A DNA stretch of 5,847 nt from Desulfobacteraceae bacterium (lineage in GTDB: Bacteria > Desulfobacterota > DSM-4660 > Desulfatiglandales > Desulfatiglandaceae). Position numbers and translations under genes: made by a program. How positions within the stretch are numbered: the stretch's first letter is position 1; each line of letters starts with the position of its first letter. The stretch lies in the NCBI GenBank assembly GCA_013203065.1, contig JABMQV010000140.1, positions 1-5,847 of the forward strand. Direction: 5' to 3'. The notes below the pieces were generated by a model. It had not been told where the DNA came from. It worked only from the letters and a program-made list of their open reading frames with translations, and did not search any database. This document shows, piece by piece, positions 1-5,847 of the stretch.

Positions 1-192
1 CCGGTGGATGCCGTGAAATTGAAGGATGAAAAGGCGGTAGTGGATCTGGATTGGTGTATCGGTTGCGGGGTATGCGCTGTCTCTTGCCCCACAGGGGCCA
101 TCTCTCTCAATCGTCGGATCGAGTCAGGGGGGCCGGACACCTTTGCCGATCTCCACGGCCGGATAAGACAGGAGCGAGGCCTTAGGTTATGA
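1..192 (+). CDS. 4Fe-4S dicluster ferredoxin-domain protein, C-terminal fragment
   Basis: This is the 3' end of a gene that begins before the window. The visible 63 codons contain one complete [4Fe-4S] cysteine motif, C-IG-C-GV-C-AVS-CP, with cysteines at fragment residues 19, 22, 25 and 29. The fragment opens with P-V-D-A-V-K-L, which is the usual sequence just after the last cysteine of a preceding cluster (CPVDAV). The gene therefore probably encodes at least two clusters, and the GTG at position 4 is an internal valine rather than a start. About 30 residues without cysteine follow the cluster, and the TGA is at 190-192. Such domains pass electrons, either as a free ferredoxin or as part of a larger oxidoreductase; the missing N-terminus prevents a choice. 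The LUD gene starts 34 nt downstream on the same strand, so the two are probably co-transcribed. The Fe-S domain is certain; the identity of the full protein is not. Confidence 0.9.
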   Translation, partial: PVDAVKLKDEKAVVDLDWCIGCGVCAVSCPTGAISLNRRIESGGPDTFADLHGRIRQERGLRL

Positions 193-213
193 ACCAGATG
201 AACACCAACACAT

Positions 214-222
214 AAAGGAGGA
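214..222 (+). promoter_or_regulatory. Ribosome-binding site of the LUD gene
   Basis: The sequence AAAGGAGGA is a near-perfect anti-16S match. Its GGAGG core ends 5 nt before the ATG at 227. It fixes the start of the LUD-domain gene and suggests efficient translation independent of the upstream ferredoxin gene. Confidence 0.85.
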
Positions 223-226
223 AGAC

Positions 227-880
227 ATGGATAAACCGATCGAAACTTACTGGCAGGTCCGTTTTGTGGAGCTGAAAAGCGAATTGGAGGACAATAACTT
301 CGAAGTGTATCTGGCAGATAACGCCGCCGAGGCCAGAAGGATTGTACTTGAGGAGATCCTTCCAAAAACAGGGCCCAAAAGTGTCTCCTGGGGCGGCTCC
401 ATGACATTTTTGGCCACCGGTCTTTACGAGGCCATCAAAGAGGATTCAGACATTGAGATCCTGGATACATTCGACAAGGGCCTCCCCGTCGAAGAGAAGG
501 CGGAGCTACGAAGACAGGCACTCCTTGTGGATCTTTTTATTACGGGGACAAACGCCATCACAGAATCCGGCCAGCTTGTCAATCTTGATATGATCGGGAA
601 TCGGATCGGGGGTATCACCTTTGGTCCCAAATCTGTCGTCATTATGGCAGGGCGAAACAAGGTGGTGCCAGACCTGGAGGAGGCCATGGCACGAATCAAG
701 GAGTATGTGGCCCCCATCAATGCCGCGCGGCTGGGTATGAAGACGCCGTGTGCAAAGACCTCCTATTGTGCGGAGTGCAAAAGCCCGCAGCGCATTTGTA
801 ACACCTGGACCATTACCGAGAAAAGCTTTCCCAAGGGGAGAGTGAAGATCGTATTGATCAATGAAGATCTGGGGCTCTAG
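227..880 (+). CDS. LUD-domain protein (LutC/YkgG-like, DUF162)
   Basis: This 217-residue protein is close to the usual size of LUD-domain proteins, the family of LutC/YkgG, which take part in Fe-S-dependent lactate oxidation. Family-like segments are GGSMTF (56-61), a D-L-F-I-T-G-T-N-A-I-T-E-S-G stretch (102-115) and N-R-I-G-G-I-T-F-G-P-K (125-135), leading to the VVIMAGRNKVV strand (137-147). Past the core is a cysteine-rich tail, C175-x5-C181-x2-C184-x6-C191, that could bind a metal or Fe-S cluster. The ATG is chosen because a strong AAAGGAGGA lies just before it. No signal peptide or membrane segment is seen, so it is probably cytoplasmic. The classical partners LutA and LutB are not visible; the immediate neighbour is the ferredoxin-domain gene, which supports a redox role. 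The family assignment is firm. The substrate is unknown, and involvement in lactate use is only possible. Confidence 0.88.
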   Translation: MDKPIETYWQVRFVELKSELEDNNFEVYLADNAAEARRIVLEEILPKTGPKSVSWGGSMTFLATGLYEAIKEDSDIEILDTFDKGLPVEEKAELRRQALLVDLFITGTNAITESGQLVNLDMIGNRIGGITFGPKSVVIMAGRNKVVPDLEEAMARIKEYVAPINAARLGMKTPCAKTSYCAECKSPQRICNTWTITEKSFPKGRVKIVLINEDLGL

Positions 881-891
881 CGGCAACACGC

Positions 892-951
892 TCTCTTAGG
901 GCCTGGGAATCAACCCCTGTTAATCCCCAGGGGCGCTAAGAGACGCTTTTT
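892..951 (+). terminator. Intrinsic terminator of the ferredoxin/LUD operon, overlapping the convergent gene
   Basis: A two-part stem is visible. The outer arm TCTCTTAG (892-899) pairs with CTAAGAGA (936-943), and the inner arm CCTGGG (902-907) pairs with CCCAGG (926-931). The two parts are separated by a small asymmetric internal loop. A T-run follows at 947-951, three bases after the outer stem. This is consistent with Rho-independent termination of plus-strand transcription 12 nt after the LUD stop. No T-run lies at the other end, so it is not clearly bidirectional. The right arm and T-run fall inside the last codons of the minus-strand gene that ends at 910. Confidence 0.65.
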
Positions 952-1992
952 CATCTCTCTTTCTGTCCATTTCGTATCATTTTTTTCTTTTCCGCTTTGG
1001 TAGATACTGCAGATTGCATCGGCGTAATATTCGGCGGTCTTGAAGCAGCTGGTAACAGCCTGTTCGATAACCTGCCAATCGCGTGTCCGCGTAAACCGCC
1101 CAAAGGCTTGAATCAGGTCAAGGGACAGTTCTTTTCGCAACCCATCCAGAAAGGCCACATAAAATCCCAGTGAGGCTGTTTTGCGTTTTCTTGTAATGTA
1201 TCGAAGCGTACCGTATTCATTTGTGTCGGCAAGAAGATCCTTAACGGTCCGGGCAAGGAGTTCAATGGGTGTGTGAGGAAAGGTGGCGATAATCTCTCTC
1301 CATATTTGGCGGTCGAAAATGGGGTCCCTAATTCCCCCCAGCTCATGGTATATGTATGTTCCAATTTCGTTTTCAGCGATTCTTGCAAGATTTTGACGTA
1401 ACTCATCTGATCCCTGTCCATTGACCCCGCAATTTTCCAAGGCAAAGCTGAGGGCCTCTCGCCCCGATTTCTTGAGAAAGAATGTCTGGTTCCATAAGAA
1501 AAGCCTTGCGGATTCCTTCCGGATGAATATAGAACCATCTTGAGATAAAGCCGGCAGGGTCAGCAGGTCACGGGCCACCTCACGGCCGAGGATATATACA
1601 GGGAATCCGTCAATCTCCATCTTATCTTCCAGGGAGGCCAGAAAAAAGGTGGGTTTCAGGCTATGGACATAGCCGGCACCATAGAAGAGACCCTGTGGCT
1701 CCAGGACCTCGTTAATGCCCGAGGCATCGAACGGGCCATATCTGTTGCCAAGGATTGTTATATCAACGAAGTCTTCAGATTCCACCCTTTCCCACTCTTC
1801 CTCCTTGTTGCCGATCCATTCCAAGATTTCCGAGGAATCCTTTTCTATCCATGGATCCAATCTGTTTTCCCACTTATAAAGATCACGCAGTCGAAGCGCC
1901 AGTCCGCAGATCGAAAAGAGGCCGGCATGGCGAGAATCGCATATGCAGCAGTTCTGAAGTATCTGGTTGGCAATGTTGTCTATTTCAATCAC
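910..1992 (-). CDS. Conserved hypothetical protein (possibly the Sfum_1244 family)
   Basis: This is a 360-residue protein of unknown function. The N-terminus has a cysteine cluster (C15, C16, C18, C29), followed by a basic/aromatic block C-G-L-A-L-R-L-R-D-L-Y-K-W-E (29-42). From memory this resembles a family named Sfum_1244 found in anaerobic Desulfobacterota, but I could not verify it. The middle (about 75-175) is a mixed region, and the C-terminal half appears largely helical. It includes N-E-I-G-T-Y-I-Y-H-E-L-G (208-219), whose E209, H216 and E217 could be metal ligands. There is no signal peptide or membrane span. The GTG start at 1990-1992 is preferred because AGGA lies 5 nt upstream, an in-frame TGA is at 2011-2013, and the next methionine (M125) would lose the cysteine region. 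The gene lies 72 nt behind dnaE on the same strand. The reading frame is convincing; no function can be assigned. Confidence 0.8.
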   Translation of the reverse strand: MIEIDNIANQILQNCCICDSRHAGLFSICGLALRLRDLYKWENRLDPWIEKDSSEILEWIGNKEEEWERVESEDFVDITILGNRYGPFDASGINEVLEPQGLFYGAGYVHSLKPTFFLASLEDKMEIDGFPVYILGREVARDLLTLPALSQDGSIFIRKESARLFLWNQTFFLKKSGREALSFALENCGVNGQGSDELRQNLARIAENEIGTYIYHELGGIRDPIFDRQIWREIIATFPHTPIELLARTVKDLLADTNEYGTLRYITRKRKTASLGFYVAFLDGLRKELSLDLIQAFGRFTRTRDWQVIEQAVTSCFKTAEYYADAICSIYQSGKEKNDTKWTEREMKKRLLAPLGINRG

Positions 1993-1993
1993 G

Positions 1994-2011
1994 TTAATCC
2001 TGTTATCCTGT
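1994..2011. repeat. Short direct repeat, ATCCTGT twice at 8-bp period
   Basis: ATCCTGT occurs at 1997-2003 and 2005-2011, within TTAATCCTGT followed by TATCCTGT (ACAGGAT units on the minus strand). Similar TTAATCCTGT-type repeats occur, to my recollection, in intergenic DNA of many environmental bacteria, so this may be a two-unit remnant of such an array. Two copies alone are weak evidence. Confidence 0.45.
1998..2001 (-). promoter_or_regulatory. Ribosome-binding site deciding the GTG start of the hypothetical gene
   Basis: On the minus strand AGGA sits 5 nt before the GTG start at 1992. It lies within a small direct repeat (ACAGGAT twice), so the repeat itself supplies the ribosome-binding site. 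The nearest in-frame stop upstream leaves no other conventional start. Confidence 0.55.
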
Positions 2012-2016
2012 CAAAG

Positions 2017-2029
2017 ACAGCTGAGCTGT
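2017..2029. other. 13-bp interrupted palindrome between dnaE and the hypothetical gene
   Basis: ACAGCT and AGCTGT form a perfect 6-bp inverted repeat around a single central G. The spacer is too short for the full RNA hairpin, so a dimeric protein-binding site is a more natural reading than a terminator. Minus-strand sequence after it has only three Ts in a row. Chance occurrence is possible. Confidence 0.3.
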
Positions 2030-2064
2030 TAGTACAAATGAAAAGGAGTAAGGATTGTGAACGG

Positions 2065-5000
2065 TCACAGAAGGTGAACGTTTTTCCCGATCTTGGCTTC
2101 AATTTCTGATATGAGTTCATGAGATGGAAGAACCTTGAAGCGGTTGTGGGCGGAAATGATCACGTTCTTGCCCCCGGGCATAGCTACCTTGAAGTAGAGA
2201 GCGGAGTCTCCCGGATATCTGAACACGATATCCAGCAAATCCTCCAGAAGATGCCTTGATACACTTTCGTGGTCGAGGGCGAGTTCTATGGCCTTTATTG
2301 TCTCTTGCCGAATGGAGTCCAGGGTGACAATATCTTGGGCAAGTATCTTGGCCGAGTTGTCGCCCGTTTCCACTGTCCCGGTGATCAGGAGAGGATCATC
2401 GCCCTTGAGTACCGGGGCGATTCGATTAAAAAGGTCAGGGAATACGACCACCATAACAGAACCTGAGAGGTCTTCCACATTTATGTTTGCCATCTTGGCA
2501 CCTCTCTTGGTTCGTTTTATCTTTAGGCTTTCAACCACACCGGCAATTTTTACCTGGCTCCTGTCCTTCAACCCAGGAAGGTCTTGCACGGCACACGTGC
2601 CCAACTTCCGAATTTCATTGGTGAACTTTGCCAGGGGATGGCCTGTAATGTAAAAACCGAGCGCTTCTTTTTCCCTTCTCAATTTGTCATTTTCATCCCA
2701 CTCGTCGATGTCCGGGAACTCAAAGAGGCCCCAAGCGTCACCGTTTGCCGAATCCAGGGACCCGAACATATTCAGTTGATTGGGATCTTGGTTGACACCG
2801 CTGATTCTGAGTGCATCATCAAGGCCGGCAAGGAGCCGGGATCTGTAAATGCCTGTAAAATCAAGGGCACCGCACTCGATCAGGCCTTCGAGGACCCTCC
2901 GGTTGATCTTGGATCCTTCTATCCTCTGGCAAAATCCCAGCAGGTCCCGAAAAGGCCCGTTTTTCTCCCGCTCTTCAATGAGTGATTCCATGGCCTTTAA
3001 TCCCACATTTTTTACCGCGGCGAGACCAAAGCGGATTTTTCCCCCCACCACCGAGAAGTCTGCCTGGCTTTCATTGATATCCGGGGGCAAGATCTCGATC
3101 CCCATCTCACGACATTCGGAGATGTTCTTGATGGTTTTGTCCTGGTTGCCCATATCCTGAGTCAAGAGGGCGGCCATGAACTGAACCGGATAGTGGGCCT
3201 TTAAGAACGCGGTTTGATAGGCGATCATCGCGTAGGCAGCGGAATGAGATTTGTTAAATCCGTAACCGCCAAACTTCTCTATAAGCATAAAGAGTTTCTC
3301 GGCCTTTTTCTTGACCACCCCGTTTTCAGTGGCCCCCTCAACAAAACGGGCCCTGTGTTTGGCCATCACCTCGGGCTTCTTTTTTCCGATGGCCTTTCTG
3401 AGTTCGTCCGCTTCGGCCAAGGTGTATTTGGCCAGGACTTGGGCGATCTTCATGACCTGTTCCTGATATAATATGACCCCGTAAGTTTCCTTCAGAATTG
3501 ACTCAAGCTGGGGGAGTGGATACCTGATCTTGACCTTCCCATGCTTTCCGCTGATGAATTCGTCAATCATATTGCTCCCCAGAGGGCCGGGCCTGTAAAG
3601 GGCCACCAGGGCAACCATATCTCCGAACACCCCTGGCCTCATCCTTTTCAGGAGATCTTTCATGCCCGAGCTTTCCAACTGAAACACACCGGTTGTCTTT
3701 CCTTGACTTACAAGCTGATAAGCAGCCTCATCATCGAGCGGGATCCTATCAATGCGGATTCGCTCCCCTGTGGTCTCTTCGATCAGTTTGAGGGCATGCT
3801 TGATGACCGTCAGGGTCTTTAGCCCCAAGAAGTCGAATTTTATGAGACCCAGCTTTTCGATTTGACCCATTGTATACTGGGTCATTATCTCGTCTCTCGA
3901 GCCCTTGAAAAGCGGCAAGTATTCTACGAGAGGCCTGTCAGAGATAACTACCCCGGAGGCGTGGGTGGACGCATGTCTGGTGAGCCCTTCAATGGATCGG
4001 GATATTCTCAGGAGTTTTTTTGCAGGACCGTCCTTTTCTTCAAGTTGTTTCAGATCAGGCTCTTCCTGGAGGGCGTTTTCCAGAGTCACACCAGGCCTCT
4101 CCGGCACGAGCTTTGCGATACGGTCCACCTCTCCCAGTGGTATATTGAGGCTTCGCCCCACATCTCTTATGGCTCCTCTGGCCTTCATGGTCCCGAATGT
4201 GATGATCTGTCCGACGTTATCACGACCATATTTTTCGGAGACGTATCGGATCACCTCGTCCCGGCCGTTGATGCAGAAGTCGATATCGATATCCGGCATG
4301 CTTATGCGCTGAGGGTTGAGAAACCTCTCAAAGAGCAGCCCGTATTTTATTGGATCCATATCTGTTATATTCAGACAATAGGCCACCAGAGATCCGGCTG
4401 CTGATCCCCGGCCGGGGCCCACGGGTATGTCACAGCGACGGGCGTAGTCGATAAAATCCGCAACGATCAGGAAATAGCCGGCAAAACCCATCTCTTGGAT
4501 GACATCCAGCTCGTAATCGAGCCTTTCCTGGTATTCCTGCACCATTTCATCAGGGACGGCTTCCGGCCTTTCCCCATTCCCAAACAGCCTCTTCTTAAGA
4601 CCGGTCTTGGACTCGTCCACCAGGATTTCGTTTAGACTTCTGTTTTCGGGGACCTGGAAGACCGGGTATTTGTAGTTGCCAAATTCCATTTCATAATGGC
4701 AGAGACTGGCAACATGGGTGGTGTTTTCAAGGGCATCTTCAAATCCATGGAGGGCCAGCGCCATTTCATCGGGGGACTTGAAATAGAATTCGTTGTTGGA
4801 AAATTTGAGCCTTTTTTCATCATCGGTGGTCTTGCCTGTCTGAATACACAGAAGCACGTCGTGCGCCTCCGCATCACTCTGCTCAAGGTAATGACAGTCA
4901 TTGGTTGCCACTAGGGGAATGGAGAGGTCCTTTGACAGCTCTTTTAGGGCCTTGTTCACCTTGATTTGCTCTGGCAGGTAATTGGCCTGCACCTCCAGAT

Positions 5001-5529
5001 AGAACCGGTCATTGTCAAAGACAGATGCCAGCTCCAACGCCCTTTCTCTGGCCGTCTCGATTCGGTCAGTCCTGATGAAGAAAGGGATGCTTCCTTTCAG
5101 GCAGGCCGAAAACGCCATGAGCCCGGAATTGTGTTGCTTTAAAAGCTCCAGGTCCACGCGAGGGTGATAGTAGAATCCCTCTAGGTGTCCCAGGGTTACC
5201 AGCTGGCTCAGGTTTCGGTAGCCTTCCTCGTTCATTACCAGAAGGACAAGATGGTGGGCGTTGGGCCCGCCACCCGGGGACGGGGATCGCTCCCGCCTGT
5301 CCCCCGGCGCAACGTACAATTCACACCCGATGATAGGCTTGATTCCTGCCTTGATTGCATGATCGTAAAATTGAACCGCCCCGAACATGTTGCCGTGGTC
5401 CGTGATTGCAACGGCCTCCATATTCAGGTCCCTGGATTTTTCCAGCAATTGATCAATGCGAATGGCCCCGTCCAAAAGGCTGTATTCGGTGTGGACATGA
5501 AGGTGAAGAAAGGGTGAATGCTCTGCCAC
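2065..5529 (-). CDS. dnaE: DNA polymerase III alpha subunit (replicative polymerase)
   Basis: DnaE polymerises DNA as the catalytic core of the chromosomal replicase. At 1154 residues it is full length (E. coli about 1160). The N-terminal PHP domain (about 5-280) carries a seemingly complete metal-ligand set: H11, H13, D20, H45, E70, H93, C143, D211 and H213. The C-family palm follows, with GPGRGSAAGS (371-380), PDIDIDF (412-418, catalytic D413 and D415) and KFDFLGL (564-570, third aspartate D566). Further hallmarks are GVFQLESSGM (614-623), YRPGPLGS (645-652) and GGYGFNKSHSAAY (754-766). A helix-hairpin-helix region lies near 830-900, the clamp-binding motif QLNMF at 918-922, an OB fold at about 993-1070, and a tau-binding-type tail ends the protein. 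The start is GTG, with GAGGG 7 nt upstream. No intein, frameshift or missing catalytic residue is seen. The hypothetical gene follows on the same strand. Confidence 0.99.
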   Translation of the reverse strand: MAEHSPFLHLHVHTEYSLLDGAIRIDQLLEKSRDLNMEAVAITDHGNMFGAVQFYDHAIKAGIKPIIGCELYVAPGDRRERSPSPGGGPNAHHLVLLVMNEEGYRNLSQLVTLGHLEGFYYHPRVDLELLKQHNSGLMAFSACLKGSIPFFIRTDRIETARERALELASVFDNDRFYLEVQANYLPEQIKVNKALKELSKDLSIPLVATNDCHYLEQSDAEAHDVLLCIQTGKTTDDEKRLKFSNNEFYFKSPDEMALALHGFEDALENTTHVASLCHYEMEFGNYKYPVFQVPENRSLNEILVDESKTGLKKRLFGNGERPEAVPDEMVQEYQERLDYELDVIQEMGFAGYFLIVADFIDYARRCDIPVGPGRGSAAGSLVAYCLNITDMDPIKYGLLFERFLNPQRISMPDIDIDFCINGRDEVIRYVSEKYGRDNVGQIITFGTMKARGAIRDVGRSLNIPLGEVDRIAKLVPERPGVTLENALQEEPDLKQLEEKDGPAKKLLRISRSIEGLTRHASTHASGVVISDRPLVEYLPLFKGSRDEIMTQYTMGQIEKLGLIKFDFLGLKTLTVIKHALKLIEETTGERIRIDRIPLDDEAAYQLVSQGKTTGVFQLESSGMKDLLKRMRPGVFGDMVALVALYRPGPLGSNMIDEFISGKHGKVKIRYPLPQLESILKETYGVILYQEQVMKIAQVLAKYTLAEADELRKAIGKKKPEVMAKHRARFVEGATENGVVKKKAEKLFMLIEKFGGYGFNKSHSAAYAMIAYQTAFLKAHYPVQFMAALLTQDMGNQDKTIKNISECREMGIEILPPDINESQADFSVVGGKIRFGLAAVKNVGLKAMESLIEEREKNGPFRDLLGFCQRIEGSKINRRVLEGLIECGALDFTGIYRSRLLAGLDDALRISGVNQDPNQLNMFGSLDSANGDAWGLFEFPDIDEWDENDKLRREKEALGFYITGHPLAKFTNEIRKLGTCAVQDLPGLKDRSQVKIAGVVESLKIKRTKRGAKMANINVEDLSGSVMVVVFPDLFNRIAPVLKGDDPLLITGTVETGDNSAKILAQDIVTLDSIRQETIKAIELALDHESVSRHLLEDLLDIVFRYPGDSALYFKVAMPGGKNVIISAHNRFKVLPSHELISEIEAKIGKNVHLL

Positions 5530-5536
5530 TTTATTG

Positions 5537-5541
5537 CCCTC
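5537..5541 (-). promoter_or_regulatory. Ribosome-binding site deciding the GTG start of dnaE
   Basis: On the minus strand GAGGG lies 7 nt before the GTG at 5527-5529. This places the N-terminus immediately before the conserved H-L-H-V-H PHP motif, as expected for DnaE proteins, and supports GTG as the true start. Confidence 0.75.
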
Positions 5542-5552
5542 TATGTAATTTT

Positions 5553-5569
5553 AACCGGGTTTACCGGTT
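5553..5569 (-). promoter_or_regulatory. Inverted repeat in the dnaE leader (hairpin or operator)
   Basis: AACCGG and CCGGTT flank a 5-nt spacer, forming a perfect 6-bp inverted repeat 23 nt upstream of the dnaE start. It would lie in the 5' leader if transcription begins near 5581. No T-run follows on either strand, so it is not a terminator. It could be a leader hairpin or a dimeric repressor site. Confidence 0.4.
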
Positions 5570-5587
5570 GTAAGCAAATTAGAAAGT

Positions 5588-5616
5588 ATGATACGCTATA
5601 GCTCTCTGATCATCAA
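5588..5616 (-). promoter_or_regulatory. Candidate sigma-70 promoter for dnaE
   Basis: On the minus strand a -35 box TTGATG (5611-5616, 4 of 6 consensus) is followed after exactly 17 nt by a -10 box TATCAT (5588-5593, 5 of 6). Transcription would start near 5581, giving a leader of roughly 50 nt that includes the 5553-5569 inverted repeat and the GAGGG site. It was found by eye and fits spacing and location, but no experimental support is visible. Confidence 0.5.
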
Positions 5617-5648
5617 GGACGTTTTCATGATGGTGCATTTCTAATCTT

Positions 5649-5747
5649 GGCGTAAGCCTGTCGGCTATAGAAATACTCGCATACAGACGGAGGCCGATAC
5701 TCCGGTATCTTCACTGTTGGCACACCACCGACTGCAACGGAATTTTT
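5649..5747 (+). other. Hairpin-rich intergenic segment, possible structured RNA or leader
   Basis: Read as plus-strand RNA this segment contains several hairpins. GGC-GUAA-GCC (5649-5658) has a GNRA-type loop. A 7-bp stem with one G-U pair joins 5659-5665 to 5693-5699. GAUAC-UCCG-GUAUC (5696-5709) has a UNCG-type loop and competes with that stem for four bases. A 6-bp stem with one G-U joins 5714-5719 to 5735-5740 and is followed by T5 at 5743-5747, resembling a weak terminator. The loop types favour plus-strand transcription. I do not recognise a known riboswitch or small RNA here. It lies before the start of a possible gene at 5803. Confidence 0.3.
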
Positions 5748-5802
5748 AATAACCAATTGTCTTGATTTACACCCAAAACGAGACCCAAATAACAGAAATA
5801 CC

Positions 5803-5847
5803 ATGGACGCGATTTTAAAAGACAGAGTTGAGAGGCTTAGGAATGAA
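5803..5847 (+). CDS. Possible 5' end of a divergent gene, truncated by the window
   Basis: An ATG at 5803 opens a frame of 15 codons (MDAILKDRVERLRNE) that runs off the window. The charged, helical start resembles the N-termini of several families, including M24-type Xaa-Pro peptidases, but 15 residues cannot decide. The frame is open back to a TAG at 5668-5670, and no other ATG, GTG or TTG lies in frame in between, so this ATG would be the start. The Shine-Dalgarno is poor, which weakens the call. If real, the gene is transcribed away from dnaE. Confidence 0.4.
   Translation, partial: MDAILKDRVERLRNE

Noticed and set aside
4..192. GTG at position 4 as a genuine start of a small 62-residue ferredoxin
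   Set aside because: The frame is open to the window edge and begins P-V-D-A-V, the usual sequence just after a first cluster's last cysteine, and no Shine-Dalgarno can be seen. It is better read as the tail of a longer protein.
506..889. 127-residue minus-strand frame opposite the LUD gene
   Set aside because: It is fully antisense to a firmly assigned LUD-domain gene, with no family resemblance. It is a shadow frame.
1663..2109. 148-residue plus-strand frame across the start of the hypothetical gene
   Set aside because: It overlaps antisense both the hypothetical gene and the end of dnaE, has no ribosome-binding site, and its composition looks like that of a shadow frame.
3862..4404. 180-residue open frame on the plus strand opposite dnaE
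   Set aside because: It lies entirely antisense to the conserved polymerase palm region, shows no recognisable domain and has no ribosome-binding site. The same applies to the other plus-strand frames across 2269-5517.
2065..5529. Intein or frameshift within dnaE
   Set aside because: The length is normal, all catalytic motifs occur in order and without interruption, and no intein-type splice motifs are seen.
5548..5577. Alternative dnaE promoter: TTGCTT, 18-nt spacer, TAAAAT
   Set aside because: The -10 is good but the -35 matches only 3 of 6, and transcription would begin at or inside the GAGGG ribosome-binding site. The pair at 5588-5616 is more plausible.
5640..5720. tRNA or known riboswitch in the region upstream of dnaE
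   Set aside because: No cloverleaf with a T-loop and acceptor stem can be drawn, and no fluoride, cobalamin, SAM or cyclic-di-GMP signature is recognised. Only generic hairpins are present.
1..5847. CRISPR array, insertion sequence or prophage remnant
   Set aside because: No regularly spaced repeats, terminal inverted repeats, or transposase, integrase or phage-like proteins were found.

Overview
The window looks like a chromosomal segment of an anaerobic bacterium of the Desulfobacterota (former Deltaproteobacteria) type, probably a sulfate reducer or syntroph. This is inferred from three things: ferredoxin-type Fe-S and LUD-domain genes side by side, the overall character of the DnaE protein, and a conserved hypothetical that resembles a family I associate with Syntrophobacter-like genomes. 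No rRNA or other taxonomic marker is present, so the assignment is tentative.

Layout, left to right. (1) Positions 1-880, plus strand: the 3' end of a 2[4Fe-4S] ferredoxin-domain gene is followed after 34 nt by a complete LUD-domain (LutC/YkgG-like) gene with a strong Shine-Dalgarno. Together they look like the tail of a redox operon. It ends at a hairpin plus T-tract at 892-951. (2) Positions 910-1992, minus strand: a 360-aa protein of unknown function, convergent with the LUD gene. The LUD operon's terminator hairpin lies partly inside its last codons. (3) Positions 2065-5529, minus strand: a full-length dnaE, the catalytic alpha subunit of DNA polymerase III, with intact polymerase motifs, a clamp-binding motif and an apparently complete PHP metal site. 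The unknown gene follows it after 72 nt with no convincing terminator between them, so the two may be co-transcribed. (4) Positions 5530-5802: a 273-nt intergenic region holding a candidate dnaE promoter and leader hairpin on the minus strand. On the plus strand it has a cluster of hairpins (GNRA and UNCG tetraloops, then a terminator-like stem) ahead of what may be the first 15 codons of a divergent gene cut by the window end.

Most of the window is core housekeeping sequence plus a small piece of anaerobic redox metabolism. I see no mobile element, CRISPR array, tRNA or rRNA, and no evidence of a new multi-gene system. The items most worth a second look are the uncharacterised gene behind dnaE, the four-cysteine tail of the LUD protein, the short direct repeat that supplies the unknown gene's ribosome-binding site, and the structured region before the gene at the right edge.
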